Assembly (NCBI GenBank): GCA_050331295.1
Contig: JBHJGZ010000001.1
Coordinates: forward strand, 62,001 to 126,000
Source: Kuafuiihalomonas sp050331295
Lineage (GTDB): Bacteria; Myxococcota; Kuafuiibacteriia; Kuafuiibacteriales; Kuafuiibacteriaceae
DNA length: 64,000 nucleotides
Direction of reading: 5' to 3'
In this document: positions 35,379 through 44,101 of the stretch, in pieces
Numbering within the stretch: the stretch's first letter is position 1
Layout: each line of letters begins with the position of its first letter
Made by a program: the position numbers and the translations under genes
The notes under the pieces: generated by a model
Told to the model about the DNA's origin: nothing
What the model saw: the letters and a program-made list of their open reading frames with translations, nothing else
Databases searched by the model: none

Positions 35379-35774
35379 ATGAGCGAAGAGGCACCCCGCA
35401 TCATTCACTTTTCGTCCATGCGGCTGGACTCCATCCGCATTACCGAGCAACCGGGTTGGACGAAGGACCGCATTCAGGCCGAGATTGGGCCTTTCCGAGT
35501 GTGGATGGACGAAGACAAGAACGTCCATGTCGCCGATAGCCGCGGCCGGCCCGAACGCATTCTCCCGCTCGTGGACGCCTTTCGGTTTGGTGGCGGGCTC
35601 ATCGTCGACGATCCAGAGGCGTTTTGCTCCGCCGAGACGATGACCGAAGCACAACGTGCAGCGGCCATCTGGGCCGGCGCGTATCTGCTCATCGAAGGTT
35701 CTCGGTTCATGATGCTCGACCCCGAACCGGCAGGTTCTGCGGACGGGGCCGAGCTCCACGGTGGCGAGAGCTGA
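35379..35774 (+). CDS. Hypothetical small acidic protein
   Basis: 131-aa protein with no recognised family. It is acidic, with beta-strand-like stretches (IIHFSSMRLDSIRITEQPGW, GPFRVWMDEDKNVHVADSRG) and a helical end (TEAQRAAAIWAGAYLLIEGS). The Met chosen (MSEEAPRIIHF) starts ordinary protein sequence; upstream codons are less likely. Codon positions show strong G/C bias typical of real genes here. Function unknown. Confidence 0.6.
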   Translation: MSEEAPRIIHFSSMRLDSIRITEQPGWTKDRIQAEIGPFRVWMDEDKNVHVADSRGRPERILPLVDAFRFGGGLIVDDPEAFCSAETMTEAQRAAAIWAGAYLLIEGSRFMMLDPEPAGSADGAELHGGES

Positions 35775-35793
35775 AGATAGGTTGCGTGTCCCT

Positions 35794-37563
35794 CTATGGA
35801 AAGATGCTGGAGACCAGGCGGACCCGTTCGTTGCTGCCGGGACGGTTGAAGCCTGCGCGGACCTCGGCGGTCGCGATGGTCGTGACCGGGTCGCCCTCCA
35901 TCGGAACGAACGCTAAGGGATCCGGGTTGGTGATATCGGCCGGTGTGCCCACGCCCCGGTACTCGGTGCGCCACCGGGCATGGTTCACGTCGCAGAGAAC
36001 ATACCCACGGAAGAGTCCATCGAAGAACGCGATGTGCGGATTCTCCGGGATGCTCGCGGCGACGATGGCTGCGGTCGGACGAGGGTCTGGGCTCAGGAAC
36101 GTGGACGAGACACCCGAGCACACGAACTCCGCCGCCAAGACGTCGCTTTCCGGGTTCGCGAAATCCTTCAACAGGTTGGCACCCCAAGACGAATGGATGT
36201 CGCCGGTCAGAACCACCGGGTTGTTCGGACGAAGTGCATCGAGGATGCTGTAGAGCCGCTGTCGGGCCTCCGGATAGCCGTCCCATGCATCTACGTTCAA
36301 GGTCTCGTTGACCTGCTGAAACGCCGCCAGCGCCTCGGGAGGGGTTTGTGGGTCAAAAGCGAGGGTCGCCTCCACCGTCGCCCGGAGGTTCCAGCGCATC
36401 TGCATCACCTGCTGCGCGAGAACGTTCCAGCGGGCTCGAGACCGGCGAAGGTTGTTGGCCAGCCACAGCTCTTGCCGAATGCCCAGCATCGTCGAAGCCG
36501 GGTCGTTGATGCCGGCCTCGTCGAACAGTTGTTCTCCGAGTACCGCCTCGAGAAGACCCGCGTCGGCTGGGGCCAAGACGTCCGTCGAACCGAAACCGTC
36601 CCCTGCCGGCTGATCGGTCCGGAACTGCCGAGTGTCGAGGACGTGGATGTCAGCAAGGTCTCCGAACGACAGCTTGCGAGCCAGGTTCAGGCCACCGCGG
36701 CGAAACCCGATTCGATTGAAACGACGAAGTGGCATCGTTTCCGCGTAGACCTGGTAGGCGTTGGTCCGACGTTCGATGAAGTCTGACGGAAGCTGGCCGT
36801 CCTCGGGCACCTCACCCGCGTAATTGTTGTCCACCTCATGATCGTCCCAGGTGACGATGAACGGGTGCTTGGCGTGGGCATCCTGAAGGTCTTGGTCCAA
36901 GCGATAGAGTGCGTATCGGTTTCGGTAGTCTTCGACGGTCACGCTCTCGGGACCATTGTGGAGGCGGACGGGAAAGCCTTCGTCCGGGGTCCCGGCCGCT
37001 CCTTCGTACATGTAGTCGCCAACATGAAGAACAAAGTCGATATCCTGATCTGCGATGTCTGCAAAAGCTGGATAGAAGCCCTGTTCGTAGTTGTTGCACG
37101 ACACCAAAGCGAAACGCATGTTGCCGGGGTTTTGGAATCGGCTCGGGAAGGTCCGAGTGCGGCCGATCCGAGACCCCTGACCCAAGGCATGGAAGCGATA
37201 GTAGTAAGTTTGATTTGGCCGCAAACCAAAGACGGTGGGCTGCACGACATGCCCCTGATCGGCCCGGGCCAGATCCCGACCGCGCCGCACGATGTGACGC
37301 ATGTGGGGGTCGCGGGCGACCTCCCACGTCACAGGAACCACCCGCTTGGCGAGGCCTCCGCCGTTCAGCGGATCCGGCGCCAGGCGAGTCCACAGGACCA
37401 CCGAACGACTGGTAGGATCGCCCGAGGCGACTCCGAGCGGGAACAACGAGCCGACCGAAGCGTCCACCCTTCGTGCCGTGATGATGGCGGGCGCGCCGGT
37501 GGCCACCGCCGCTGCCCCCTGCAGGAGTCGCCGGCGCGAAACCGGGAAACTGAATTTGCTCAT
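35794..37563 (-). CDS. phoD: Tat-exported PhoD-type alkaline phosphatase
   Basis: 589-aa phosphodiesterase/phosphatase of the PhoD family, releasing phosphate from organic esters in the periplasm. A twin-arginine signal (SRRRLLQG, with a hydrophobic stretch to about 30) is followed by a PhoD N-terminal strand domain (PLGVASGDPTSRSVVLWTRL) and the catalytic domain: ALVSCNNYEQGFYPAFADIA, LHVGDYMYEGA, VTWDDHEVDNNYAG and VLTGDIHSSWG. The Met before the Tat signal is chosen; a longer reading is Arg-rich. Probably secreted with Ca/Fe cofactor, as in the family. Expected Pho regulation, but no Pho box was identified. Confidence 0.9.
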   Translation of the reverse strand: MSKFSFPVSRRRLLQGAAAVATGAPAIITARRVDASVGSLFPLGVASGDPTSRSVVLWTRLAPDPLNGGGLAKRVVPVTWEVARDPHMRHIVRRGRDLARADQGHVVQPTVFGLRPNQTYYYRFHALGQGSRIGRTRTFPSRFQNPGNMRFALVSCNNYEQGFYPAFADIADQDIDFVLHVGDYMYEGAAGTPDEGFPVRLHNGPESVTVEDYRNRYALYRLDQDLQDAHAKHPFIVTWDDHEVDNNYAGEVPEDGQLPSDFIERRTNAYQVYAETMPLRRFNRIGFRRGGLNLARKLSFGDLADIHVLDTRQFRTDQPAGDGFGSTDVLAPADAGLLEAVLGEQLFDEAGINDPASTMLGIRQELWLANNLRRSRARWNVLAQQVMQMRWNLRATVEATLAFDPQTPPEALAAFQQVNETLNVDAWDGYPEARQRLYSILDALRPNNPVVLTGDIHSSWGANLLKDFANPESDVLAAEFVCSGVSSTFLSPDPRPTAAIVAASIPENPHIAFFDGLFRGYVLCDVNHARWRTEYRGVGTPADITNPDPLAFVPMEGDPVTTIATAEVRAGFNRPGSNERVRLVSSIFP

Positions 37564-37853
37564 GTAGCCGGGGAGGGTGGTCGACCGATGTTCCACCCGG
37601 GTGAAAGTTTCGCGAGCCTTGAGTGTCAATCTTGCGGCCGTGCGTGACACGGGTGTAGGACCGCCGCGCTTCCATACGGTTGGGATGGGCCTCGAGGCGG
37701 CTTGCCGCGCTGAGCCGGTCCTCTCGCAATGGACGGTTCGGAACTTCTCTTCCGTTCCTCGGTCCATTTCTCGCGGTCCCCAGCGGATTCCAAAATCTGG
37801 GTCACGTCCTTGACACTCGGCGTCTTCGACCCGGTGGCACACCGAAAATCCTG

Positions 37854-38270
37854 ATGGTCGAGTCCAAATCCCCATTCCATTGGGGCGAGAAGGCGATCCA
37901 GACGCGACGGGGCGTTGAGGCGCAGGCCGAAAAGCTCGGTCGGCGATGATCCAGTCACACCTATTGGAGGGCCATCGCCACTTGCTCGAGGTGCTCTCCG
38001 GCCTGGTGGACGGCGTCTCCGACCACCGATGCCGGCCATGGGCATCCGTCCTGCGGGGCGCCGGCCTTCGTCAGCGTGCCGAATGCCCGGACACTTCGGA
38101 TCGGAACCGCGTCCGGGGCGGTGGCAGGTCTTCGCGAAGTGGGGGCCGCCGTCGGCACCATGGGACTCGACGTTCGGACCCGCCAGAGGATGCGGGTCAA
38201 TGGAAGCGTCGTACGAGGTGCCCAGGATGCCATCGAACTCCGCGCGTTTTCGGTACGAAGTCTGCACGTC
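37854..38270 (+). pseudogene. Frameshifted PNPOx-fold flavoprotein gene
   Basis: Pieces of one pyridoxamine-5'-phosphate-oxidase-fold protein occur in two frames. From 37854: MVESKSPFHWGEKAIQTRRG and EAQAEKLGRR, then TGA; from 37946 in another frame MIQSHLLEGHRHLLEVLSGL ending RPWASVLRGA; from about 38055 back in the first frame APAFVSVPNARTLRIGTASG, then VGTMGLDVRTRQRMRVNGSV. This order matches the family (F..GE.A.Q...GV, then RPWASVL, then R.R.RVNG). Two compensating shifts therefore break an otherwise recognisable gene; the C-terminal NCPKYIQ motif is missing. Decay or sequencing error. Confidence 0.6.
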
Positions 38271-38278
38271 ATGTCCTC

Positions 38279-38752
38279 ATGCGAAATGGACGTTCAGCTC
38301 AGATGGTTTTTGGCGCTTTTCCCGAACTGCACAAAGCGAGCGGCGCGCTGGAACAGCTGGAGCGAGACGGCTTCAAAGCCGCGGGCTTCAGTGCGATCGG
38401 TCCGCAGACCGAACGCGGAGACCGCGGGGATACGAAGGGTTTGCTTGGCGAATTGCTGTCCAGGATGGTGCACGCACCCTCGTTGGCGGTGAGCGGCCGA
38501 GACGTAGCAAGTGCGGGTGCACTTCCCGGCCTTTTGGAGCCGGGCGCTTCAGCGGCCGTTGGTGGCCTTCGCGCGTCATTCGAGAACGCAGGAGTGTCGT
38601 CCGACACTGCGCGGAGGTTCGAAGGGACGGTTCGAGACTCCGGGTTGATTCTCGGCGTCGCCACCGAAGATCCCGAGCGGGCGCAACGGGCTCGCGACAT
38701 CCTGTCGCAAACGGGCGCGGTCGAGACCGCCGCGTTCCCCAAAGGAACCTAA
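38279..38752 (+). CDS. Stress-protein-like (DUF1269/GSP17M type) protein
   Basis: 157-aa protein. The first 40 residues (QMVFGAFPELHKASGALEQL, ERDGFKAAGFSAIG) resemble the ferredoxin-like N-terminal module of YflT/GSP17M-type stress proteins, and the end (GLILGVATEDPERAQRARDI) looks like its second half. The middle is Ala/Gly-rich but less hydrophobic than in the paralogue 270 nt downstream. The start is uncertain between two Mets eight codons apart, neither with a ribosome site. The overlap region upstream is the decayed PNPOx gene. Confidence 0.55.
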   Translation: MRNGRSAQMVFGAFPELHKASGALEQLERDGFKAAGFSAIGPQTERGDRGDTKGLLGELLSRMVHAPSLAVSGRDVASAGALPGLLEPGASAAVGGLRASFENAGVSSDTARRFEGTVRDSGLILGVATEDPERAQRARDILSQTGAVETAAFPKGT

Positions 38753-39025
38753 AGAGGGGGGACAAACACCTTTGGTCCAGGCCTTGCGCTCTCGTACTTG
38801 GGTCGCGGGGGTCATGCGCGCGACCGACGCGCGAACCCGTTGATCCAACGCTCACGACGAAGGCTCCAGGTCCGCGAACTTCCGGGTGGTTTCTGAGAAA
38901 GAGGTCGACATCACCCGAGAGCGTTGGAAACGAAGGTCTTCGTTGAGACAAAACGGCCCAATGTGGCGGTTTGACCGCGTTGCGCCAGAGCCCGAGCAAC
39001 ATGCCCGAAGGAGGAATGAAAACAC

Positions 39026-39532
39026 ATGACGACGCGTACCGTCAGCACCGTTTACGGAGATGCCGAAACCGCAAACCGAGCAGTGGAAGCGCTCCTCCAG
39101 GCTGGCCACCCACCCGAAGCCATCAGTCTTCTCACCGATTCCGACACGAAGGAGACCTTGTTTCCCGGGGATCGTCAGGAGGTCGAAAAGGGAACGGGAT
39201 GGGGCGCTCTCTTCGGCGCGCTGATCGGGAGTGGAGTGATGATCAGCTTGCTTCCGATTCCGGGAGGTATCTTCGTGTCGGGGCCTCTCGGGGCGATTCT
39301 GACGGCCACCGCGACCGGAGCGCTCGGGGGCGGCCTCATTGGCAGCCTGGTTGGGCTCGGCGTGCCTCGCGAGAAGGCCATGCTCTATGAACGACGCCTG
39401 CGTGAAGGCGGCGTTGCGGTGGCGGTCGATACCGAAACCAAGGACGAGGCGGATGAGGCCGATGCCCTCCTCTGTCGGGTGGGTTCGGCCGCCAGTCGTC
39501 AGACCCTCGTGGTCACAAAGCCGCGACCGTAG
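39026..39532 (+). CDS. General stress protein (DUF1269/YflT-like) with glycine-rich membrane hairpin
   Basis: 168-aa protein. Residues 1-40 (TVSTVYGDAETANRAVEALL, GHPPEAISLLTD) form a YflT/GSP17M-like module. A glycine zipper-like hydrophobic stretch (ALFGALIGSGVMISLLPIPG to ALGGGLIGSLVGLG, about 60-112) can insert in membranes, and VPREKAMLYERRLREGGVAV ends the fold. Strong AAGGAGG ribosome site before the ATG. Such proteins are induced by stress in many bacteria; role unknown. A related gene lies upstream. Confidence 0.75.
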   Translation: MTTRTVSTVYGDAETANRAVEALLQAGHPPEAISLLTDSDTKETLFPGDRQEVEKGTGWGALFGALIGSGVMISLLPIPGGIFVSGPLGAILTATATGALGGGLIGSLVGLGVPREKAMLYERRLREGGVAVAVDTETKDEADEADALLCRVGSAASRQTLVVTKPRP

Positions 39533-39897
39533 CGGGTATGCTCCTCCGAGAAGGCGAAGCGTGGGACCCCGTGGTCTATGCGAGTTGCCGCGGATGAGGT
39601 GTCTTTCCGCGGTGAAGCTGCAAGCCAGTCGGGTCCGGCTCGGACCGATGCGTTCGGATGGATTGAATGGAACATAGGGATCTGAGCGCGCGCCTCATGG
39701 TGGATTCGCACTAGACGAAACGCTGAATGGAATGGGGCAGATCACGCCACTGTCTCAGAATTCCCCGTTCCCCGTATTGGTCCGTTCGAATTGCCGATAG
39801 AACCGAGCACGTATCCTGGCAAACCTCTGCTTTAGACGAAAGAGAGCGGCAGAGTCAGTCGCGATACCTGGATCGAGGTTTGCTGTATCTTTGGTTC
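39533..39897. other. Gap, nothing identified
   Basis: About 365 nt between the stress protein and the next membrane-protein gene. No coding signal on either strand. It presumably includes the promoter of the downstream gene group; the downstream ATG has no clear ribosome site. Confidence 0.4.
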
Positions 39898-40398
39898 ATG
39901 ACCAAGGTCATCAAGGCGGTAACCGCCGGTGCAGTCGGTTCGCTCGTCATGTTTGTGCTGACGCAGCTTGCGTTGCTTTTCCATCTCGTCCCTTTCGAGG
40001 TTAGCCCATCTGCCGCGTTCGTCATCCGTATTGGGTTGGATGTTCAACCGGCGGCGATCCTTATTCATCTCGTTTATGGAGTCTTCTGGTCGGTTGTTCT
40101 TGTCGCTTCGGTCGAGGATCGCGTGAAGATGTACCAGGGCCTCACGCTCGGGTTGGGACTTTGGCTCCTCATGATGCTCGTGATCGGGCCGTTGATCGGA
40201 TGGGGATTCTTCGGTTTCGGAGCCTCCGAGAATCCAACGCTACCGCAGTTGGCGCTGGGCGACCCACTTGGCTATAGCGTCGCTACCCTGATTCTACACC
40301 TTGTGTACGGCTTGGCGGTCGGAATCATGAACGCGACTTGGATCGAATGGCCTCGACGTTTCGAGACCACGGAGGCGAGCGCTGGGGCTGGAACCTGA
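39898..40398 (+). CDS. Four-helix integral membrane protein of unknown function
   Basis: 166-aa membrane protein with four segments: AVTAGAVGSLVMFVLTQLAL, AAILIHLVYGVFWSVVLVAS, GLWLLMMLVIGPLIGWGFFG and SVATLILHLVYGLAVGIMNA. The repeated IxIHLVYG motif in helices 2 and 4 suggests an internal repeat. No family name assigned. It precedes a DoxX-like gene by 71 nt; together with the next two genes it may be one transcript. Confidence 0.7.
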   Translation: MTKVIKAVTAGAVGSLVMFVLTQLALLFHLVPFEVSPSAAFVIRIGLDVQPAAILIHLVYGVFWSVVLVASVEDRVKMYQGLTLGLGLWLLMMLVIGPLIGWGFFGFGASENPTLPQLALGDPLGYSVATLILHLVYGLAVGIMNATWIEWPRRFETTEASAGAGT

Positions 40399-40469
40399 GG
40401 CTATAGAGCGGTTCTGTCAGTGAACATTTCGCGAGTCCCAAATCCTGAAAAGAAAAAGGCACATTCGAT

Positions 40470-40913
40470 ATGAATCAAATCAGCATTCATCTTCCTGCAG
40501 CGGCCCGAATGTTTCTCGGCTTGATCTTCACCATATTCGGACTCAATGGATTCTTGGGGTTCATGTCGATGCCGCCGATGCCGGAACCCGCGTCCGCATT
40601 CATGATGGCCTTGGCAGAGTCTGAGTATTTTCTCCCGTTTCTGAAGTCGGTCGAACTCATTTGCGGTGTGGCTCTCGTCGCGAACCTGTTCGCGCCATTT
40701 GCCCTCGTAGTCATCGCTCCGGTCATTCTGAACATCACCCTGTTCCACCTTTTCCTGGCGCCGGAAGGCCTGATCATTCCCGGGGTTCTCGTGGTGCTTG
40801 CTGGGTTTCTAGGTTGGTCGTATCGCCACCATTACAAGACCATGTTCGAAAGACGTGCCACCCCGGTCCCTCAACCGACGAGAGGTCGGCACGAAAGCAA
40901 GGTGATTGCGTAA
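40470..40913 (+). CDS. DoxX-like membrane protein
   Basis: 147-aa four-helix membrane protein of the DoxX/DoxX-like superfamily. It shows ARMFLGLIFTIFGLNGFLGF, a loop with MPEPASAFMMALAESEYFLP, then LKSVELICGVALVANLFAPF and VIAPVILNITLFHLFLAPEG, the order seen in DoxX-like proteins, with a C-terminal GVLVVLAGFLGWSYRHHYKT. The ATG is plausible but lacks a strong ribosome site. Role in redox or membrane homeostasis is only known for some members. Confidence 0.82.
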   Translation: MNQISIHLPAAARMFLGLIFTIFGLNGFLGFMSMPPMPEPASAFMMALAESEYFLPFLKSVELICGVALVANLFAPFALVVIAPVILNITLFHLFLAPEGLIIPGVLVVLAGFLGWSYRHHYKTMFERRATPVPQPTRGRHESKVIA

Positions 40914-40914
40914 C

Positions 40915-41520
40915 ATGCACGGGGTCAAAGTGGGTTTTGATGACGATGTCAGCTCGGTACGAGACTGGCGTTCTATCGCTGTCGCGCTGATGCAATCAAT
41001 TGTCGGATTGGTCCTTTGCGGGGCGTTTGGGTTGGTTTCGGGCGTGGGCCTCGCTTCCGATCGTGGAGCCAGCAAGTCGACTTTCAATGGCCGTGGCGCA
41101 AGCAACGTCACTGGTTGGGTTCGACGGGATGCGACCCATCTCGAAGTCGAAATTCGAAACGCTGTCCCTGGCGCCTACCGAATCGGTGTCGCGGTGCGCT
41201 GTCCAAGGGAGGAGAAGCCGAGCGATGTCCGCACTGGCAGAGTCGCGCCCGATCGCCGTTCGGGGTTGCAACAACAGCCCCTCGAAATGGAGGCCTTTGA
41301 TTTGGGAGCGTTGATCGTGGACGACCGCACCCCGACGCGCGCCCAGTTCGTGCTGCCTTCAGTCGCTAAGCGTCGCGGATTGAATGCCGTTCTCATTCGA
41401 GAGGAAGAGGGCGTCTCTCCGTCGCTCTCAGATAGGTTTGGCCTGGTTGCGTGCACCTTCGTTTCCGCTTCTTCCGACGGACAGGGGCGTCAGACGGTTG
41501 ACGTGAGCCAGGAGGGATAG
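40915..41520 (+). CDS. Hypothetical exported protein
   Basis: 201-aa protein with a hydrophobic segment at about 20-45 (IAVALMQSIVGLVLCGAFGL VSG), likely a signal anchor. The outer part is beta-rich (SNVTGWVRRDATHLEVEIRN, AYRIGVAVRCP) and ends with RRGLNAVLIREEEGVSPSLS and FGLVACTF. The layout vaguely recalls Cu/Zn superoxide-dismutase-like folds, but the metal His are missing. The start (1 nt after the preceding TAA) is chosen by its tight junction with the DoxX gene. The last 31 nt overlap the converging gene. Confidence 0.55.
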   Translation: MHGVKVGFDDDVSSVRDWRSIAVALMQSIVGLVLCGAFGLVSGVGLASDRGASKSTFNGRGASNVTGWVRRDATHLEVEIRNAVPGAYRIGVAVRCPREEKPSDVRTGRVAPDRRSGLQQQPLEMEAFDLGALIVDDRTPTRAQFVLPSVAKRRGLNAVLIREEEGVSPSLSDRFGLVACTFVSASSDGQGRQTVDVSQEG

Positions 41521-42161
41521 GATTGCGAGTCTGTCAGCTCCAGCGCGATGGGGAGTGTGTTCACGAGGGCGCACACGTTCCGGTGGAAGGCTTCGGGCAG
41601 GCTGGAGTCGTCCGGAAATGCTTCAAAACCGAGAGACCAGGCGACTCGGTCTTCTGTTCGGACTTCCGCGATCTCGCACCCGATCCCGCGCTCGATCCGA
41701 GTGTCTGGCGAGACCTCGACGTCGCCATCCGCGGTGCTGAGTTGAACGAGGCGTCGCATGCGCCGCTTTTGCACGGTCGTCCAACCCGACGCACCCGATG
41801 CGATACCGCTCCAGCATGAATTCGGGAGTTCAGATCGAGGGAACGACCATTTGGTCCAGCGTTCGACGCGTCCCACCGCTCGAGGTGTAAACCAAACGGG
41901 CCCCATAGCGCCGACCAAAGCCTTCACCTCGAAACGTTGCATCTCATCTTTGGCATCGCTGTTTCGAACCTTGATTCCCACTTCGGCGCTTCCCGAAATC
42001 TGAAGATAGAGGTCGGTTCGCCACGCGTCGTACTCGGGAGGCTCGCTCGCGGCCAAGTCTCGTGGCCACACCAATGAGTGGCGAAACGCAGACGAGACGG
42101 GCGTCGGAACCACTCCCTCTGAAAACCATCGGCACTCGTAGCTCGGAAATCTCAAAGCCAA
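41490..42161 (-). CDS. Hypothetical CYTH-like protein
   Basis: 223-aa protein. Residues about 45-100 (DAWRTDLYLQISGSAEVGIK, VRNSDAKDEMQRFEVKALVG, GRVERWTKWSF) read like a CYTH/triphosphate-tunnel family strand pattern, where acidic and basic residues line a tunnel. The key ExExK motif is not clear, so activity is uncertain. The C-terminal third (VSPDTRIERGIGCEIAEVRT, RVAWSLGFEAF) adds more strands. It overlaps the end of the converging gene by 31 nt. A (GA)10 tract lies 170 nt upstream of its start. Confidence 0.6.
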   Translation of the reverse strand: MALRFPSYECRWFSEGVVPTPVSSAFRHSLVWPRDLAASEPPEYDAWRTDLYLQISGSAEVGIKVRNSDAKDEMQRFEVKALVGAMGPVWFTPRAVGRVERWTKWSFPRSELPNSCWSGIASGASGWTTVQKRRMRRLVQLSTADGDVEVSPDTRIERGIGCEIAEVRTEDRVAWSLGFEAFPDDSSLPEAFHRNVCALVNTLPIALELTDSQSYPSWLTSTV

Positions 42162-42330
42162 AGGATCGAAAACACCGCCCGACCCACTTCGGCAAGCACA
42201 TCCATCTCCAAGATGCCTTCTATCTAGCGCGTCTCAGAGCAGCGCAAAGATGCAGTGGAGACGGAAGAAGGCTGAGGTCCAAAGATCCCGGACGAAAAGC
42301 TGAAGAAGTGCCGGCTCGCTGCCACCGTCT

Positions 42331-42350
42331 TCTCTCTCTCTCTCTCTCTC
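42331..42350. repeat. (TC)10 dinucleotide microsatellite
   Basis: Ten perfect TC units. Such tracts can change length by slippage. It is intergenic, between the acyltransferase stop and the start of the CYTH-like gene, both on the minus strand, so a change would affect spacing in the upstream region of the latter gene, not a reading frame. Confidence 0.9.
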
Positions 42351-42367
42351 GGCACATCGAGCCCGTT

Positions 42368-43528
42368 TCACCCGTTGAATGCGGGAGGCCGCGGGCGCAG
42401 GCCGAAGAGGGGACGGAGCCAGCGCGATCGCCGAATCACCCACTCGTACAGGAGCATGCACCCTCCGAGGGTTGCGAGCAGAATGCCCGCCAACTCGCCC
42501 CATACCGAGAGGTTCATGCGCGACAGCCAGTACGCCGCGGAGACGATCAACGTCTGATGCAGGATGTAGTACGGGTACACCGCCTCATTCAAATAGGTCA
42601 GGGCGGAGCTCGGGCGGAAGAAGTACCGCTGAGCGACGGCAAAAAGAGAGATGATGGAAAGCCAAGCATAGCCCACCATCGAAACATGGAGCGCACCCAA
42701 CCAGAAAGGATGGTCATCGATCCATTCACGGGTCATCGGCGACAGGCGGAGCGAGGTCAGCCCAATCGCCAAGACCGCGGTTCCGATCCACGCCATCCAG
42801 CGAAAGCGGTCGACCGTTCTCCAAAACAGCGGCGCTTTGGCCACGACGTAGCCCAGCATCAAAGCCGTGAAACGGTGGGCATGGTTCGCCCAATCGTCGA
42901 CGAGCGCGTGGGTGGTGGGAAACAATGGGTCCAAGACGAGGCCGTAGACGACGAAGGGTACTGTCGGAATCACGAAGATCCATCCGGTCCCCCATCCGCT
43001 GACGGCCATTTGGAGCCCTCGGATGAGGCGCGTACCACCGAGCCAGGGAAGGAAAGGAGCGAGGACGAGGCAGTAGCAGAGCAGATACGCCACGTACCAA
43101 AGATGGTTCCAGGTCGGCGTGATGATGGAGAAGCGCTGCTCCAGATCGAGGTAATCGAGCCAGAACGCCCAGAAACCCGATTCGATCACGCCGTCCTGAC
43201 GGAGCTCGAAGTAGGACTGCGGCGCGACGATGAAGACGACGCCGAAGACGAGCGGAAGGGCCAGGCGAACCAAGCGGTTCCAAACGAATCGACCGGTTCC
43301 GAGCTTGTCGCTCGCGAATCGAATCGCGACGCCCGAGATGATGAAGAGGAGGGCCAATCGCCAAGGATTCACGAGGGTCATGAGCGGTTCGATGGCGGGC
43401 CCGGCGTGCGCACTTTTGACGTGCCAGTCCCAGCTCACAAAGAACATTCCGATGTGATAAAAGATCAGGAGCGCGAACGCGAAGACCCTCAGCCAGTCCA
43501 GGTCGTGGCGTCGCGCCCCCGGATTCAT
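42368..43528 (-). CDS. Acyltransferase 3 family membrane protein
   Basis: 386-aa multi-pass membrane acyltransferase, probably O-acylating a surface glycan or lipid. The N-terminus MNPGARRHDLDWLRVFAFAL with LLIFYHIGMFF matches the family start (the His/Arg of the active site), followed by WRLALLFIISGVAIRFAS. About ten hydrophobic segments follow; YPYYILHQTLIVSAAYWLSR is the last conserved helix. It starts at the Met with GGAG 6 nt upstream. OpgC-like members act on glucans; the true substrate is unknown. Confidence 0.85.
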   Translation of the reverse strand: MNPGARRHDLDWLRVFAFALLIFYHIGMFFVSWDWHVKSAHAGPAIEPLMTLVNPWRLALLFIISGVAIRFASDKLGTGRFVWNRLVRLALPLVFGVVFIVAPQSYFELRQDGVIESGFWAFWLDYLDLEQRFSIITPTWNHLWYVAYLLCYCLVLAPFLPWLGGTRLIRGLQMAVSGWGTGWIFVIPTVPFVVYGLVLDPLFPTTHALVDDWANHAHRFTALMLGYVVAKAPLFWRTVDRFRWMAWIGTAVLAIGLTSLRLSPMTREWIDDHPFWLGALHVSMVGYAWLSIISLFAVAQRYFFRPSSALTYLNEAVYPYYILHQTLIVSAAYWLSRMNLSVWGELAGILLATLGGCMLLYEWVIRRSRWLRPLFGLRPRPPAFNG

Positions 43529-44074
43529 CCCGCGCTCCAGATGGGTACGACGTCCTCGAAGCATGAGCGTCGACTGCGCTTACAACACGAGGCGACGCGA
43601 GTAACCTTTCGTGATCCACGCTTCACGTCACGGAACCACCATGGATGTAAGCCGTGGGTGTCTCGGTTCAGTTCGAGTGCCTCCCGCCGATGATGCTGAG
43701 TAGGGTGATCGTCTTTCTTGGGCTCTCTGGTGTGATGGTGGCCGCCTTGACCTGGATGGATGGTGGGCCGTGGCATGAATCGAAGGCCCTGCCTCAGCCG
43801 GATGGAAGGCTGAGCGTGGCGGCCGGCGCCGGAGAGCTCAGTCTTGAAGGAAGTTTCCGACGCTCATCGCCGAAGGCCTGCTCTGTGGTGTAGGTGCTCA
43901 TCGAGCTTTCCGGCGTCGGCCTGAAGGCTTTGATCCGCGCCAGGAAGGCGATTCCACGGGACCTCATACATTGCTGATGTCCCTTCGCGGGGTGCCGAGG
44001 TGTGAGATGACACGCGCGGGGTATGAGCGCGCGCCCCATGGACTCGGGTCGCTGAAAGGGGCCTTGAGCACCGG
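43529..44074. other. Gap, no clear gene
   Basis: About 550 nt. A 79-codon plus-strand reading (43654-43893) has one hydrophobic stretch (LSRVIVFLGLSGVMVAALTW) and could be a tiny membrane protein, but it has no ribosome site and overlaps a minus-strand reading of equal quality. It probably contains the divergent promoters for the acyltransferase and the outer-membrane barrel gene. Confidence 0.35.
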
Positions 44075-44101
44075 TTGGCGTGGAGGGTACCCCGGGCCAG
44101 C

